64,000 nt of DNA from Nocardia sp. NBC_00508 (lineage in GTDB: Bacteria > Actinomycetota > Actinomycetes > Mycobacteriales > Mycobacteriaceae), in the NCBI RefSeq assembly GCF_036346875.1, contig NZ_CP107852.1:3782001-3846000 (forward strand), in the 5' to 3' direction. Numbering within the stretch: the first letter of the stretch is position 1; the number at the start of each line of letters is the position of its first letter. The translations under genes were made by a program, and so were the position numbers. Below the pieces are notes generated by a model. That model worked only from the letters and a program-made list of their open reading frames with translations. It did not search any database and was not told the DNA's origin. Shown here piece by piece: positions 37,316 through 46,998 of the stretch.

Positions 37316-37350
37316 CAGAAGGTTAGGGGTTCGAATCCCTTCGGGCGCAC
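37316..37350 (+). other. attR core (copy 3 of 3)
   Basis: Identical 35 bp to 14220-14254 and 25095-25129. It marks the right boundary of the tandem pair; chromosomal sequence, including the original tRNA terminator, resumes to the right. Confidence 0.93.
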
Positions 37351-37356
37351 GCAGGT

Positions 37357-37392
37357 AGAAGGCCTCTCCGATATGAGCGGAGGGGCCTTCTC
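37357..37392 (+). terminator. Original tRNA-Arg terminator displaced by integration
   Basis: GAAGGCC-TCTCCG pairs with CGGAG-GGGCCTTC, followed by TCGCTTCTCT. It lies 7 bp beyond the att core, where the terminator of an uninterrupted tRNA-Arg gene would lie. Confidence 0.7.
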
Positions 37393-37464
37393 GCTTCTCT
37401 GACGACATCATGCGACTACGCCTCGGATGTCGGCGTCAGGTTGGTCCATGTTCCCTGCGACGGC

Positions 37465-38733
37465 TCATCGCGTGATGGTCAACGTGGGGGACGCGGGGAA
37501 GGCGACCGGCAATTCCGTCAGAGCGCGATGGAACGGGCCCGGTCGCCATACCAGCTGGTCAGGCGGCACAGCCAGGCGCATTTCCGGGAGGGCGTCGAGG
37601 AGTTGGTCGATGGCCTCCTGCACGATCAGGTATGCGACGGATTTGGCCGGGCAGGCGTGTGGCCCGGTGCTCCACGCCAGATGGGAACGATTACCGGTGT
37701 GGTCCCCACCGCGGATCTCGGGGTCGTTGTTGCATCCGGCCAGGCTGATCAGCACCGGCTGGTGCGCAGGCAACCAGGTGTTGTCGATCAGGATCGGCTG
37801 CCGTGGGTACGTCGTGCAGAAGTTGGCCAATGGCGGGTCGTTGAACAGCACCTCGTCGAGCGCGTCACGCGTCGACAGGCTCCCGCCGAGCATGTTGCCT
37901 CCGAACCGGTGGTCGGTCAGCATCAGCAACAGGGTGTTGGAGATCAGATTCTGCTGCGGCTCGATACCCGCGCCGTAGAAGCTGATCAGCTGGGAAAGCA
38001 TCTCCGTGTCATCGAGATCGGCCGGATGATGTGCAAGCCGTGAGGTGACGTCGTCCGCGGGCTCTGCGCGGCGCAGCTGGATCAACTCCATCAGTGCTTC
38101 GCTGAGCATCTGCATGCCACGGGCCGCCTCGACGGTATCGAAGAGCGCGGCCATGCCGGTCGCGACCCGCTGCCCCAATTCCGCCGAGCAGCCGACCATC
38201 TGGTTGATGGCCTCGAAGACGAGCGGAAATGCGTACTGGGACACCAAATCGGCCGAACCGGCCGCGCAGAAGCTGTTGATCAGCGGGATCGCGATCTTCT
38301 CGACCGTCGAATGCAGCGCGTGCAAGTCGATTCCGTCGATGCTGGCGGTATACGTCTGCCGATAGCGAGCATGCGCTGCTCCGGTGTTGCGCAACGCGTT
38401 CGGATGCCACTCCATCATCGGCTTGATGGGGGAGTCCTCGGGAATGCTCTGCTGCCAGGTCCGCGGATCGGCCGGGAAATGGTCGGGGTCGTTGAGGATC
38501 CGCAACGCGGTGCGGTACCCGATCACCAAGGTCGCGGGCACATTCGGTGCCAACTCCATGGGCACCAGCGAACCGTGCTGCCGGCGCATCTGGCGGTAGC
38601 CGCTGTGTGGATCAGCGGCGAACTTCCGGCTACGCAGACAAACTTGCGGGGTCTCGGTATTGATCGGTGATCCCTGGACGGGGCAGCTTCGGGGAGCGGT
38701 GCTGCGGGGCACGGGGGACTGCGCTGTGGTCAT
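37465..38733 (-). CDS. Cytochrome P450 without a canonical ExxR motif (CYP157-like)
   Basis: 422 aa from ATG 38733 (GGAG eight bases upstream; GTG 38793 would add 20 residues). The heme loop reads LAWSTGPHACPAKSVA, with the Cys ligand and GxH present but Trp for the first Phe. The K-helix, normally ExxR, reads DEVLFNDPP, so the Arg is missing. The I-helix reads FYGAGIEPQQNLI, without the acid-alcohol pair. Missing ExxR together with GAGxEP is the signature of the CYP157 group of actinobacteria. Such P450s often sit in conservon operons; none is visible here. Substrate unknown. Confidence 0.8.
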   Translation of the reverse strand: MTTAQSPVPRSTAPRSCPVQGSPINTETPQVCLRSRKFAADPHSGYRQMRRQHGSLVPMELAPNVPATLVIGYRTALRILNDPDHFPADPRTWQQSIPEDSPIKPMMEWHPNALRNTGAAHARYRQTYTASIDGIDLHALHSTVEKIAIPLINSFCAAGSADLVSQYAFPLVFEAINQMVGCSAELGQRVATGMAALFDTVEAARGMQMLSEALMELIQLRRAEPADDVTSRLAHHPADLDDTEMLSQLISFYGAGIEPQQNLISNTLLLMLTDHRFGGNMLGGSLSTRDALDEVLFNDPPLANFCTTYPRQPILIDNTWLPAHQPVLISLAGCNNDPEIRGGDHTGNRSHLAWSTGPHACPAKSVAYLIVQEAIDQLLDALPEMRLAVPPDQLVWRPGPFHRALTELPVAFPASPTLTITR

Positions 38734-39201
38734 AGACGTGACTCCAGACGAGGGAATAGGAATTCGGCGCGGGTGATCGGTGAGCGCAGGCACGTGTACG
38801 AGTCACGCGCGTCGATCTCCCGAAAGAGCTTGCCGTTGCTGTAGATCACGCTAGATGGCCAGGACGGTCGAACCTACCGTCGGAAACGACATATTCGGTA
38901 CTGGATGCGACAGAGTTGCTACCCCTTGGCTTCCGGGTGGCGCTGACGACGATCGACCACGCCCGGTGCTCCGTGTATCTGCCACCCCTGCAGCGCCACC
39001 CGGCGCGAGCCACCATCGGAATCGCGCCGCCCCTGTCCCGCCCTCACCACGAGGACAGCCAAATGGTGGCTCTGGGCGGTAATTCGGGCCACCGTTTCAC
39101 TACCCTGATCCGACTCGATAGCGCGGCTACAGCCTCGCTCATCGAAAGCGCCTCCGGCGCCGTAGATCTGGGTCGACAGCGGTTGCCGCGTCGGCTCGGG
39201 C
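38734..39201. other. Intergenic region upstream of the P450
   Basis: About 470 bp. Short frames only, none with a family likeness. It presumably includes the P450 promoter. I see no repeat or RNA feature. Confidence 0.4.
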
Positions 39202-39924
39202 CTACTTCCAGGCGGGGAGTGTCGGTAGTGTCCCGGCCAGGTCGGTGCCATCGCCGCGGCCGAGGAGCCAGGCCGCCAGGGAAGCGGCAGGGCCGCTGAT
39301 GGTGTGGGTCGGGGTTGCGCCGATGGTCGCGGTGAAGTCGGTGTCGGTAGCGCGGATTGTGAAGGGTTCGAGTGGGGAGTCGGCGGTGAGGCGGGTCAGG
39401 TCGGCGGTGGCTTGGGGGAGGATGCGGGCGACGAAGGGGGCGGGCCAGTCGGAGGGTTGGTAGCCCGCGTTCAGGTCGACGTGGTGGATTTCCACCTCTT
39501 GCAGGCGCATCCAAGGGACCTCGGTGGCGGGGATCGGGCGGCCTTGGCGGGTGCGGACCTGGGTTCGCCAGGCGGTGTCGGTCAGCGAGCGGGCCAGGCC
39601 GAGCCAGCGGGTCGCGGCCGCCTCGTTGTCGGCCAGTTGTTCGGAGAGCGGACGAGGTGCGCCCGCCTCGATGTCGCTGTCGCGTAGGAAAGCGCTGGCG
39701 TACTGCGGGATTTCGACGCGGGTGTGTGCCCACAGCAGCAGGTTCACCAGGCTGTCGGCGTTACGGGCCAGGTGGGCGAGGACGTGGCCGCGGGTCCAGC
39801 CGGGCAGCGAGGATGGTTGGGTGACCGCGTGCTCGTCGAGGTCGCGGATAGTGTCGAGCAGGCGCGCGGTCGCCTCGGCGACGGTGTCGAGCTGCACGGG
39901 GGTCTGCGAAGCGGCGGTGGTCAC
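39202..39924 (-). CDS. Maleylpyruvate isomerase-family, mycothiol-dependent protein
   Basis: 240 aa, GTG start at 39924. The N-terminal DinB-like four-helix domain contains the metal-site pattern LPGWTRGHVLAHLARNADSL, and LQEVEIHHVDLNAGY supplies further His residues; this is the MDMPI/mycothiol-dependent layout. A C-terminal domain (FTIRATDTDFTATIG...ISGPAASLAAWLLGR) is the usual SCP2-like half. Mycothiol-dependent isomerases or transferases use mycothiol as glutathione equivalent. The specific reaction is unknown. Confidence 0.82.
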   Translation of the reverse strand: MTTAASQTPVQLDTVAEATARLLDTIRDLDEHAVTQPSSLPGWTRGHVLAHLARNADSLVNLLLWAHTRVEIPQYASAFLRDSDIEAGAPRPLSEQLADNEAAATRWLGLARSLTDTAWRTQVRTRQGRPIPATEVPWMRLQEVEIHHVDLNAGYQPSDWPAPFVARILPQATADLTRLTADSPLEPFTIRATDTDFTATIGATPTHTISGPAASLAAWLLGRGDGTDLAGTLPTLPAWK

Positions 39925-40118
39925 GGTTCCGACCCTAGCGACAGGAAACCCGGCCCGCCGCGAAGATGGGACGGGTCGAGCGGGCCGGACCAGCGATCAC
40001 CGGAATTGGCGCTCGGCGTCCGGCGTCTGCGCAGTGCGTTAGGCGCCCCAATGAGCGTCAGCGAGTGGCCGAGCCGCGACGAAGCGCAACTGGACCGATC
40101 GCCCGGGAGCCAGACGTC

Positions 40119-40511
40119 CTACTCCGCGACGATCGCGTCGGCTTCGATCTCGACCAGCAGCGCCGGAGTGATCAAGGCCTTGATCTCGTACATCGCCGTG
40201 GCGGGCCGGATATCGCCGAACACTTCGGCGTGCGCCTTGGCGACCTCGGGCCAACGCGCGATGTCGGTGACGAAAATGCGGGTGCGGACCACGTCGGTCA
40301 GGCTCGCGCCCGCCTCCGCCAACGCGGAACCGATGCGGCGCAGGGTCTCCCTGGTCTGCTCGCCGATGTCGTCACCGCCGACGGCTGTGCCACCGGGGGC
40401 CGAGGCGGTTGTGCCGCTGACCGCGATGACATTGCCGAGCCGGACCGCCCGCGAGTAGCCGACGATGTCTTCGAACTCCGAACCCGAGGAGATGTTCACG
40501 CGATCACTCAT
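40119..40511 (-). CDS. RidA/YjgF-family enamine/imine deaminase
   Basis: 130 aa, trimeric RidA fold. Recognisable are [17 protein letters not shown], the helix [20 protein letters not shown], and the active-site Arg/Glu block [14 protein letters not shown] ... [25 protein letters not shown]. RidA hydrolyses reactive 2-aminoacrylate-type enamines. The ATG at 40511 gives the normal family length. Stand-alone gene. Confidence 0.87.
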   Translation of the reverse strand: MSDRVNISSGSEFEDIVGYSRAVRLGNVIAVSGTTASAPGGTAVGGDDIGEQTRETLRRIGSALAEAGASLTDVVRTRIFVTDIARWPEVAKAHAEVFGDIRPATAMYEIKALITPALLVEIEADAIVAE

Positions 40512-40788
40512 GCGCGACAGCATCGCACGAGGCCAGGAGCAGTCAGCCGGCAGACCACCAAGCGCTGATGCCCGGCTTCTCGACCTGGCAGCGGCCGTGG
40601 CGCCGGACTGATGCGGGTATCGGAGGGCCCGCGGTCCGACGACACCGAGGCCGCCGCAGGCGCGCCGGTGGCATGAGGTGAGCCGGGGCAGGCCAGCCCA
40701 GCGTCGGCGCCGACATCCGCTTCGGCCGCGGTGCCGTCCGCAACATCGGCGGCCCGTCGTCGAGGCGATCATCCGCGCTCGTTCGGCC
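40512..40788. other. Intergenic region, 277 bp
   Basis: No gene or motif recognised between the RidA and DUF998 genes. Confidence 0.4.
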
Positions 40789-41469
40789 TCAGCTCGGCTC
40801 GGTCCACTCCCGACCCTCCAGCACAACCGCGGCGGCCAGCGCGACCAACCACAACGACATCGCGCTGACCTGGAGGCGCTGGGCGATTCCAAGGGCGTAG
40901 TGCCCGGGCAGGTTGTCGGCGACCAGCAGCCACACCGTCGCGGCCGACCCGATCACCAGCGCGACCAGACCGAACTCGCGCAGGATCCGCCAGCGCCGAT
41001 AGCGGAACGCGGCCAGGCTGAATGCGAACGCCGCGACGGCGATCGAGGTGACCGCCAGCGTGCTGGTCAGTGCATGCGGTTGATGCAGCTGCGGGAACAG
41101 TTCGCTGGGGCCGCCGCATCCGCTCTCGCCGGGCACACAATCGCGCAGCGGCAGCAGGACGTCGGCGATGGTCGATGCGGCGAAGCAGAACAGTGCGACC
41201 CAGCCGATCGTGGTCAGCCTGCGGCGTGGGAACAGCAGCAGCCCCCCGATCGCCGCGGGCATCAGCAGTGCCCCGGAGATCATGTCGGCGGTTGCGAACA
41301 CCAGTCGGTACGGCTTGTCCTCTGCATCCAGTTCGCTGAGGAAGGAGTCGACCGGGTCCAGGTCGATCTTCAGCACGAACTGGAGCACCCAGGACGAATA
41401 GCAAAGTCCCGCGAGCGCGATCGCCGACGCGATCAGCACCGACGCCGGTCGCACACGTCGGTCGGTCAT
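40789..41469 (-). CDS. DUF998 integral membrane protein
   Basis: 226 aa with about six membrane helices. DUF998 hallmarks are the first helix followed by [28 protein letters not shown], a Cys-containing loop ([12 protein letters not shown]) and [12 protein letters not shown] 41469 is preferred to GTG 41487 (GGGTGG upstream). Function of the family is unknown. Confidence 0.75.
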   Translation of the reverse strand: MTDRRVRPASVLIASAIALAGLCYSSWVLQFVLKIDLDPVDSFLSELDAEDKPYRLVFATADMISGALLMPAAIGGLLLFPRRRLTTIGWVALFCFAASTIADVLLPLRDCVPGESGCGGPSELFPQLHQPHALTSTLAVTSIAVAAFAFSLAAFRYRRWRILREFGLVALVIGSAATVWLLVADNLPGHYALGIAQRLQVSAMSLWLVALAAAVVLEGREWTEPS

Positions 41470-41615
41470 CTCTCGGCCACCCGTCACGAGACCATTGTGC
41501 TGGGTACAGCCGTACAGCTACGGCACCGGCGCACACGTCTTTGCCACCCGGCGCACAGGCTTTTGTCAGCTTCGCGGGGCACGCTGAACCGCAGGTGCAA
41601 TTCGAGGAGGTCCTC

Positions 41616-41729
41616 ATGCTCGGCTTCGCGACCGCCGCCGCCGGAATCGCGGTCATGACGGTGATGGTGGTGTCCGGCTACCTGGCCGCACACGCCCCGC
41701 GCTCACTGGTGCGGGTCCGGCGCCGCTGA
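41616..41729 (+). CDS. 37-aa single-span membrane peptide
   Basis: MLGFATAAAGIAVMTVMVVS then GYLAAHAPRSLVRVRRR: one membrane helix and a basic tail. A strong GAGGAGG lies five bases before the ATG, which argues it is translated. Its 3' end overlaps the convergent vsr gene by 27 bp. Function unknown. Confidence 0.55.
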   Translation: MLGFATAAAGIAVMTVMVVSGYLAAHAPRSLVRVRRR

Positions 41730-42140
41730 ACCAGGCGCCAGCGCCGCCTGGACGCGGTCGGCCGCGCTGACCGGGTCCTCGTGCTCCCAGACGCGAACCA
41801 CATGCCAGCCCGCCGCGATCAGCGCCGCGTCGGTGGCGCGGTCCCTGGTGACGTTTCCGGCCAGCTTGGCGGCCCACCATTCGGCGTTGTTCTTCGGGTC
41901 GGTGGCGTGCTGCGGGCAGCGGTGCCAGAAACAGCCGTCCACGTAGACGGCGACCCGGCGGCGCGGAAATACCAGGTCGGCGCGGCGGCGCTGCCCGCGG
42001 ATCGGCGCTCGATCGACGAAAAAGCGCAGCCCGCGCCGGTGCAGCTCCCGGCGCAGCGCGAGTTCCGGATCGGTTCCGGTGCGCCGCTGGCGCGCCATCC
42101 GCGCGCTGGTGGCCGGGTCCGTGCCGGGTCGTCGCGTCAC
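41703..42140 (-). CDS. vsr: Very short patch repair endonuclease (Vsr)
   Basis: 145 aa. Vsr features: TDPELALRRELHRRGLRFF, the catalytic region RRADLVFPRRRVAVYVDGCFWHRCPQH (Asp and zinc-site Cys/His), NAEWWAAKLAGNVTRD and WHVVRVWEHED. Vsr nicks T:G mismatches left when 5-methylcytosine deaminates, next to a cytosine methylase. The start GTG 42140 overlaps the dcm stop by 4 bp (GTGA), so the two are coupled. Confidence 0.9.
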   Translation of the reverse strand: MTRRPGTDPATSARMARQRRTGTDPELALRRELHRRGLRFFVDRAPIRGQRRRADLVFPRRRVAVYVDGCFWHRCPQHATDPKNNAEWWAAKLAGNVTRDRATDAALIAAGWHVVRVWEHEDPVSAADRVQAALAPGSAAPDPHQ

Positions 42141-43285
42141 GCCGCCCAGCCGCCCATCCGGTCGAGATGGCTCTCCACGTCGGCGAGGAAGCCGGTCGGG
42201 AAACGCAGCCTGCCCATGCTCGTTCGGCGCAGGAACCCGGCCGTGGCGCGCGCGGAGAGCAGTTGCGCGTCGGTGAGGAAGTGGGTCAAGTCCTCGTAGG
42301 GCTCGTGTACCGGCCAAGTGGACACCGGCACCCGATGAGCCGCGCCCGCGCGTCCCCACGCGGCCACCGGCCACGGGGTGCCCGGCGCAAGCCGCTGATC
42401 GCCGGTAATCGGGTCGAGCGGCGCGGCCAGCCGCGACCCGACCCAGGCCGCCATGCGCACGCTCACGGCGTTGCCGACCAGCTTCCAGCGATGGCCATTC
42501 CGCACACCGGGCACCTCGGTCGCCGGCACGGTCCAGCCCGGGGCGAAACCCTGCAGGCGTTCGGCGTCGGCGATGCCCGGAGTGACGATCTCGCCGGACG
42601 GCAGCCGCACCGCGGGCGGGCTCGCGATGCCGAGCGCCGATCCGCCCTTCAGGGTCGGCACCGCGTTCACCGCCCAGCCCAGCCCGCGCACCCCCTCGGT
42701 CCAGTAGAAGCCGCATGGATCGAGCGCCGGATCGCCGACCGTGCGCGGCCCGGCGTCCTCGCCGAACAGCACCCCGCGCGGGTCCTCGGTGCGTGAGGCC
42801 AGCATCAGCACCCGCTGCCGTCGCTGCGGCAAGCCGAACGCGCGCGCGTCCACCACCCGGTAGGCCCAGGTGTAGCCGAGCTCGTCGAGCGCGCCGGTGA
42901 TGTGCCGCATCGCCGCGCCTCGGCCGAGTTGCAACATGAACGGCACGTTCTCGATGAGCAGCCAGCGCGGCCCACGTTTGCGGCGCACCAGCCGGAACAC
43001 TTCGTCGACCAGGCCCGAGCGGGTGCCGGTGATGCCTGCGGTGCGTCCGGCCTGGGACAGGTCCTGGCACGGGAATCCTGCCGCGACCAGTTCCGTTCCC
43101 GCCGGAATGGCGCGCAGCCGGGTGATGTCGGAATGCAGTGGCACGTCCGGGAAGCGGGCCGCGAGCACACCCTGGGCGCCGGGCTCGATCTCGCACAACA
43201 GTTCGGTGTGCCAGCCGTGCTTGCCGAGACCGAGCTCGAGTCCGCCGATTCCGGCGAACAGCCCGACCATCCGCGCGCCCGTCAA
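42137..43285 (-). CDS. dcm: DNA (cytosine-5-)-methyltransferase
   Basis: About 382 aa. Motif I MVGLFAGIGGLELGL, motif IV AAGFPCQDLSQAGR (catalytic PCQ Cys), motif VI IENVP, motif VIII RRQRVLM and motif X VGNAVS are all present. TTG 43285 is preferred because GGGAAGG lies just upstream; ATG 43270 is the next choice, and a frame extending to 43450 has no ribosome binding site. It is coupled to vsr. No restriction endonuclease gene is adjacent, so this may be an orphan methylase or a remnant of a restriction system. Target unknown. Confidence 0.88.
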   Translation of the reverse strand: MTGARMVGLFAGIGGLELGLGKHGWHTELLCEIEPGAQGVLAARFPDVPLHSDITRLRAIPAGTELVAAGFPCQDLSQAGRTAGITGTRSGLVDEVFRLVRRKRGPRWLLIENVPFMLQLGRGAAMRHITGALDELGYTWAYRVVDARAFGLPQRRQRVLMLASRTEDPRGVLFGEDAGPRTVGDPALDPCGFYWTEGVRGLGWAVNAVPTLKGGSALGIASPPAVRLPSGEIVTPGIADAERLQGFAPGWTVPATEVPGVRNGHRWKLVGNAVSVRMAAWVGSRLAAPLDPITGDQRLAPGTPWPVAAWGRAGAAHRVPVSTWPVHEPYEDLTHFLTDAQLLSARATAGFLRRTSMGRLRFPTGFLADVESHLDRMGGWAA

Positions 43286-43606
43286 CGACCTTCCCTTTCT
43301 CGCGTCCACACCGGACGCTGCCCGCGCGTCCCGTGCCCGGGAGCAGGTTACTCGAGTCGTCCGAGGCGATCGCCGGACAACGCGACCAACGTCCTGGGCA
43401 CCTGGTACGGTCCGCGTGTCACGCAGTGCTATTGATGCGTCTTTTTTCAATAATCACAGGACCGGTCACGCGATGTCGTGATGATCGGTCGTTCCGCCTG
43501 CGTTCCAGTGCCGTCCGCGCGGGCCGCCCACGATCCTGGTGGCGCGCTCGCGCAGTGCTTTTGCTCGATGCCGTTTCCAGAGCGACGCTAGGGAAAGTGA
43601 GCGAAC
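43286..43606. other. Divergent intergenic region between dcm and the kasA-like gene
   Basis: About 320 bp holding both promoters. It includes a T-rich patch near 43441-43447 and a short dyad TCACG-CGATG-TCGTGA around 43465-43480. No small gene is convincing. Confidence 0.4.
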
Positions 43607-44857
43607 ATGCCGATTTCTTCCACCAAGAACGGGAAGTTTCCCCCTGTCGTGGTCACAAGCCTCGCGGCGACCACGTCCATCGCCGGTGACGTGGACTCCA
43701 CGTGGAAGGGTCTGCTCAATGGCGAGAGCGGCATCGACCTCTTGGAGGACGACTTCGTCGACAAGTTCGAGCTGCCGGTCCGCATCGGCGGTCATCTCAA
43801 GGTCGCGCCCTGGATGTGCCTCCCCCAGGGCGAGACCCACGGCCTGGCCTACGTGGAGCAGATGGCCACCGTGCTCGCGCGGGAGGTCTGGGTCAACGCG
43901 GGGAGCCCGGAGGTGGACAAGAACCGTCTCGGCGTGTCCATCGGCACCGGGCTCGGCGGCGCCGAGGCGATCGTCGACGCGCGGGACAAACTGAACAACG
44001 GCGGCTACCGCAAGGTTTCGCCGTACTCGGTGCAGGCTTCGATGCCGAACGGGTCCGCCGCGTGTGTCGCGCTGGAACTCGGCGCGCGCGCCGGTGTGGC
44101 GACGACGGTGTCGGCCTGCTCGTCGGGGTCGGAGGCGATCGCGAACGCCTGGAAGATGATCGTCATGGGTGACGCCGACATGGTGGTCTCCGGCGGAGTG
44201 GAGGGCTCGATCCAGGCCCTCGCGATCGCGGCGTTCACGATGATGCGCGCCATGAGCACCAGGAACGACGCGCCCAAGCGCGCCTCGCGTCCGTTCGACG
44301 CCGACCGCGACGGCTTCGTCTTCGGCGAGGCGGGCGCGATGATGGTGCTCGAGACCGAGGAGCACGCCAAGGCGCGCGGCGCGACCATCCACGCACGGCT
44401 GCTCGGCGCCGGGATCACCTCCGACGGCTTCCACCTCGTCGCGCCCGACCCCGAGGGCTCCGGCGCGGCGCGGGCGATGACGCGGTCGCTGGAGACGGCG
44501 GGTCTGACCAAGAACGACATCGCCCATGTCAACGCACACGCGACGGGCACGCCGGTGGGCGACGCGGCCGAGGCGCGCGCGATCAACAAGGCCATCGGCA
44601 ACCATCCGTCGGTCTACGCGCCGAAATCGGCTCTCGGCCACTCCATAGGTGCGGTCGGCGCGCTGGAAGCGGTGCTCACCGTGCTGAGCATGCGGGACGG
44701 GATCGTGCCGCCCACGCTGAACCTGGACAGGCAGGACCCTGAGATCGATCTGGATGTCGTCCGCGGCCAATCCCGGCCCGGCCGTATCGATTACGCCGTG
44801 AACAACTCCTTCGGCTTCGGCGGGCACAACGTCGCGCTCGCCTTCGGTCGATACTGA
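43607..44857 (+). CDS. 3-oxoacyl-ACP synthase, KasA/KasB type (FAS-II)
   Basis: 416 aa. It begins with [20 protein letters not shown], very like mycobacterial KasA, and has the Cys-His-His triad: [10 protein letters not shown] (nucleophile Cys), [11 protein letters not shown] and [16 protein letters not shown]. It elongates acyl chains for meromycolate synthesis by Claisen condensation with malonyl-ACP. There is no acpM or fabD beside it, unlike the classical FAS-II cluster; instead a fadD32-like gene follows by 107 bp, suggesting a functional pair. A second, cluster-borne Kas may exist elsewhere. Confidence 0.87.
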   Translation: MPISSTKNGKFPPVVVTSLAATTSIAGDVDSTWKGLLNGESGIDLLEDDFVDKFELPVRIGGHLKVAPWMCLPQGETHGLAYVEQMATVLAREVWVNAGSPEVDKNRLGVSIGTGLGGAEAIVDARDKLNNGGYRKVSPYSVQASMPNGSAACVALELGARAGVATTVSACSSGSEAIANAWKMIVMGDADMVVSGGVEGSIQALAIAAFTMMRAMSTRNDAPKRASRPFDADRDGFVFGEAGAMMVLETEEHAKARGATIHARLLGAGITSDGFHLVAPDPEGSGAARAMTRSLETAGLTKNDIAHVNAHATGTPVGDAAEARAINKAIGNHPSVYAPKSALGHSIGAVGALEAVLTVLSMRDGIVPPTLNLDRQDPEIDLDVVRGQSRPGRIDYAVNNSFGFGGHNVALAFGRY

Positions 44858-44964
44858 CCGCAGGTGGCCGGGACACCTGCTAGCCTTCCCGACGCTTCGT
44901 TATCGACCTGTGTTCGGTGTCATTGCACGGCCTGAGTGCCTGTGCGTTGGAAAAGGATAAGGCG

Positions 44965-46887
44965 ATGATCGACGAAACCTTCGACGACTTTTTGGACGAT
45001 CAGGGCAATATCAAAATCAGGGGGGACAGGACCCTGATCGACTTCGTCGACAAGCACTGCGCGGAGAACGGCGACGACCTCGCCTACCGCTACATCGACT
45101 ATTCCCGCGAACGCGACGGTGAATACCACGAACTCACCTGGCGTCAGTTCGGTGTGCGCCTCCGCGCGGTGGCGGCCCGGTTGCAGCAGGTGACGCAGCC
45201 GGGCGACCGGGTGGCGATTCTCGCTCCGCAAGGGCTCGACTACGTCGTTTCTCTGTTCGCCGCGGTGTACGCGGGCAACATCGCGGTCCCGCTGTTCGAT
45301 CCGGAAGAACAGGGCCACACCGACCGGCTGTACGCGGTTCTCGGTGATTGCGCGCCCGCCACGATCCTCACCGTGGGTTCCGCGGCGAGCGGCGTGCGGA
45401 AGTTCTTTCGTCATCTACCCGCACCGGAGCGTCCGCGCATCATCGCGGTGGAAGCGATCCCGGACAGCGTCGGCGCATCCTGGATGCGGCCGGACATCAA
45501 CATCGACAGCGTCGCCTACCTGCAGTACACCTCCGGGTCGACCCGGACGCCCGCGGGCGTGGAGATCACCCACCGTGCGGTGGGCACGAACCTCTTGCAG
45601 ATGATCGACGCCATCGGCGTCACCGAGCATTCGCGCGGGGTCACCTGGTTGCCGCTGTTCCACGACATGGGCCTGCTGTCGGTGATCCTGCCGACCGTCG
45701 GCGGCGGGTTCATCACGATCATGTCGCCGAGCGCGTTCGTGCGCCGCCCTTACCGCTGGATCAAGGAGCTGGCCGCGGCCTCCGACGGTGCCGGAACCTT
45801 CGCCGCCGCACCCAATTTCGCGTTCGAGCACGCGGCGGTGCGCGGCAAGCCGAAACCGGGCGAGGAATTGGATCTGTCCAATGTGATCGGGTTGATCAAC
45901 GGCAGTGAGCCGGTCTCGGTGTCGTCGATGAAGAAGTTCAACGAGGCGTTCGCGCCCTATGGACTGCCGGAGACGGCGATCAAGCCGTGCTACGGCATGG
46001 CCGAGGCGACGCTGTTCGTGTCGGCGACCAAGGCCGAGGGTAAGGCGAAGGTCGTCTACGTCGACCGTGCCGAGCTGAACGCCGGTCGGATGGTCGAGGT
46101 CGCGCCGGATGCCGACAACGCCATCGCGCAGGTGTCCTGCGGTTACGTCGCGCTGTCGCAGTGGGCGGCGATCGTCGATCCGGAGCACGGCACCGAGCGA
46201 CGTGACGGTGAGGTCGGCGAGATCTGGTTGCACGGCGAGAACATGGGCATCGGATATTGGGGCCGTCCAGACGAGACCGAGGCCGTGTTCCGCGCCAAGC
46301 TGGCCGCGCGGCTGCCGGATGGCAGCCACGCGGAGGGCACGCCGCGGGAGGCCAACTGGATGCGCACCGGGGACTTCGGCGCCTACCTCGACGGCGAGCT
46401 GTACATCACCGGCCGGGTCAAGGATCTGGTCGTCGTGGACGGGCGCAACCACTACCCGCAGGATCTGGAGTTCTCCGCCCAGGAATCGAGCCAGGCGCTG
46501 CGTCCCGGCTTCGTCGCCGCGTTCTCGGTTCCGGCCAACGAATTGCCCGCGCTGGTATTCGAGCAGGGCAGTCACTCCGGACTGAGGTTCGACGCCGAGG
46601 ACACCTCCGAGCAGTTGGTGATCGTCGCGGAACGCAATATCGGTGCGGGCAAGCTGGAGCCCGAGCCGGTCGCCGACACCGTGCGCGCCGCGATCGCGCG
46701 GCGCCACGGCGTCACGGTGCGCGACGTGCTGCTGGTGCCCGCGGGCTCGATCCCGCGCACCTCCAGCGGCAAGATCGCCCGCCGCGCCTGCCGGGCGGCC
46801 TATCTCGAGGGCACGCTGCGTGGCGGCCACCAGCAGCAGGCGTTCCCGGACGCGGCGCAGGAATGGGAGTCCGTAGTCGTCGTATAG
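44965..46887 (+). CDS. Long-chain fatty acyl-AMP ligase, FadD32-like
   Basis: 640 aa from ATG 44965 (AAAGGA upstream), the length of FadD32. Adenylation-domain motifs: [14 protein letters not shown] (P-loop A3), [21 protein letters not shown] (A5), [18 protein letters not shown] (A7/A8), [12 protein letters not shown] and the Lys of SSGKIARR. The FAAL-type insertion is present. It would activate a meromycolic or similar acid as acyl-AMP for loading onto a polyketide synthase. In the canonical operon fadD32 neighbours pks13; here it follows a KasA-type gene, so it is probably a second copy with its own substrate. Confidence 0.87.
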   Translation: MIDETFDDFLDDQGNIKIRGDRTLIDFVDKHCAENGDDLAYRYIDYSRERDGEYHELTWRQFGVRLRAVAARLQQVTQPGDRVAILAPQGLDYVVSLFAAVYAGNIAVPLFDPEEQGHTDRLYAVLGDCAPATILTVGSAASGVRKFFRHLPAPERPRIIAVEAIPDSVGASWMRPDINIDSVAYLQYTSGSTRTPAGVEITHRAVGTNLLQMIDAIGVTEHSRGVTWLPLFHDMGLLSVILPTVGGGFITIMSPSAFVRRPYRWIKELAAASDGAGTFAAAPNFAFEHAAVRGKPKPGEELDLSNVIGLINGSEPVSVSSMKKFNEAFAPYGLPETAIKPCYGMAEATLFVSATKAEGKAKVVYVDRAELNAGRMVEVAPDADNAIAQVSCGYVALSQWAAIVDPEHGTERRDGEVGEIWLHGENMGIGYWGRPDETEAVFRAKLAARLPDGSHAEGTPREANWMRTGDFGAYLDGELYITGRVKDLVVVDGRNHYPQDLEFSAQESSQALRPGFVAAFSVPANELPALVFEQGSHSGLRFDAEDTSEQLVIVAERNIGAGKLEPEPVADTVRAAIARRHGVTVRDVLLVPAGSIPRTSSGKIARRACRAAYLEGTLRGGHQQQAFPDAAQEWESVVVV

Positions 46888-46931
46888 GTCGCATTGAAGG
46901 CGCAGTCGGACGGGGTCCGTCGATAGCCTGC

Positions 46932-46998
46932 GCCGGGCCGTGCGAAGGCTCGAGGCAGCCGCTTATGCGCCGGGCCGAGCGAAGGCGAGGCAGCCGCC
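46932..46998. repeat. Pair of short dispersed intergenic repeats
   Basis: Two direct copies about 37 bp apart: 46932-46962 (GCCGGGCCGTGCGAAGGCTC then GAGGCAGCCGC) and 46969-46998 (GCCGGGCCGAGCGAAGGCGA then GGCAGCCGCC). The second copy ends in the stop codon of the monooxygenase gene. The same element, inverted, is found twice at 58150-58243. Confidence 0.65.

Larger units (their letters stand above)
25095..37350 (-). mobile_element. AICE 2 (pSAM2-type integrative and conjugative element)
   Basis: About 12.2 kb between att copies 2 and 3, in the same orientation and gene order as AICE 1 but clearly diverged: its int, xis, regulator and operators are different, while rep, FtsK and DUF2637 genes are recognisable paralogues. 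Its cargo zone holds a methyltransferase, a zinc-ribbon gene, two membrane-anchored proteins, a small membrane protein and an iteron-like array. No backbone gene is broken. Confidence 0.93.

Noticed and set aside
41703..43196. Long 497-codon minus-strand frame covering vsr and dcm
   Set aside because: Only its last 145 codons are real (vsr). The rest is an out-of-frame shadow of dcm, whose own frame has all methylase motifs.
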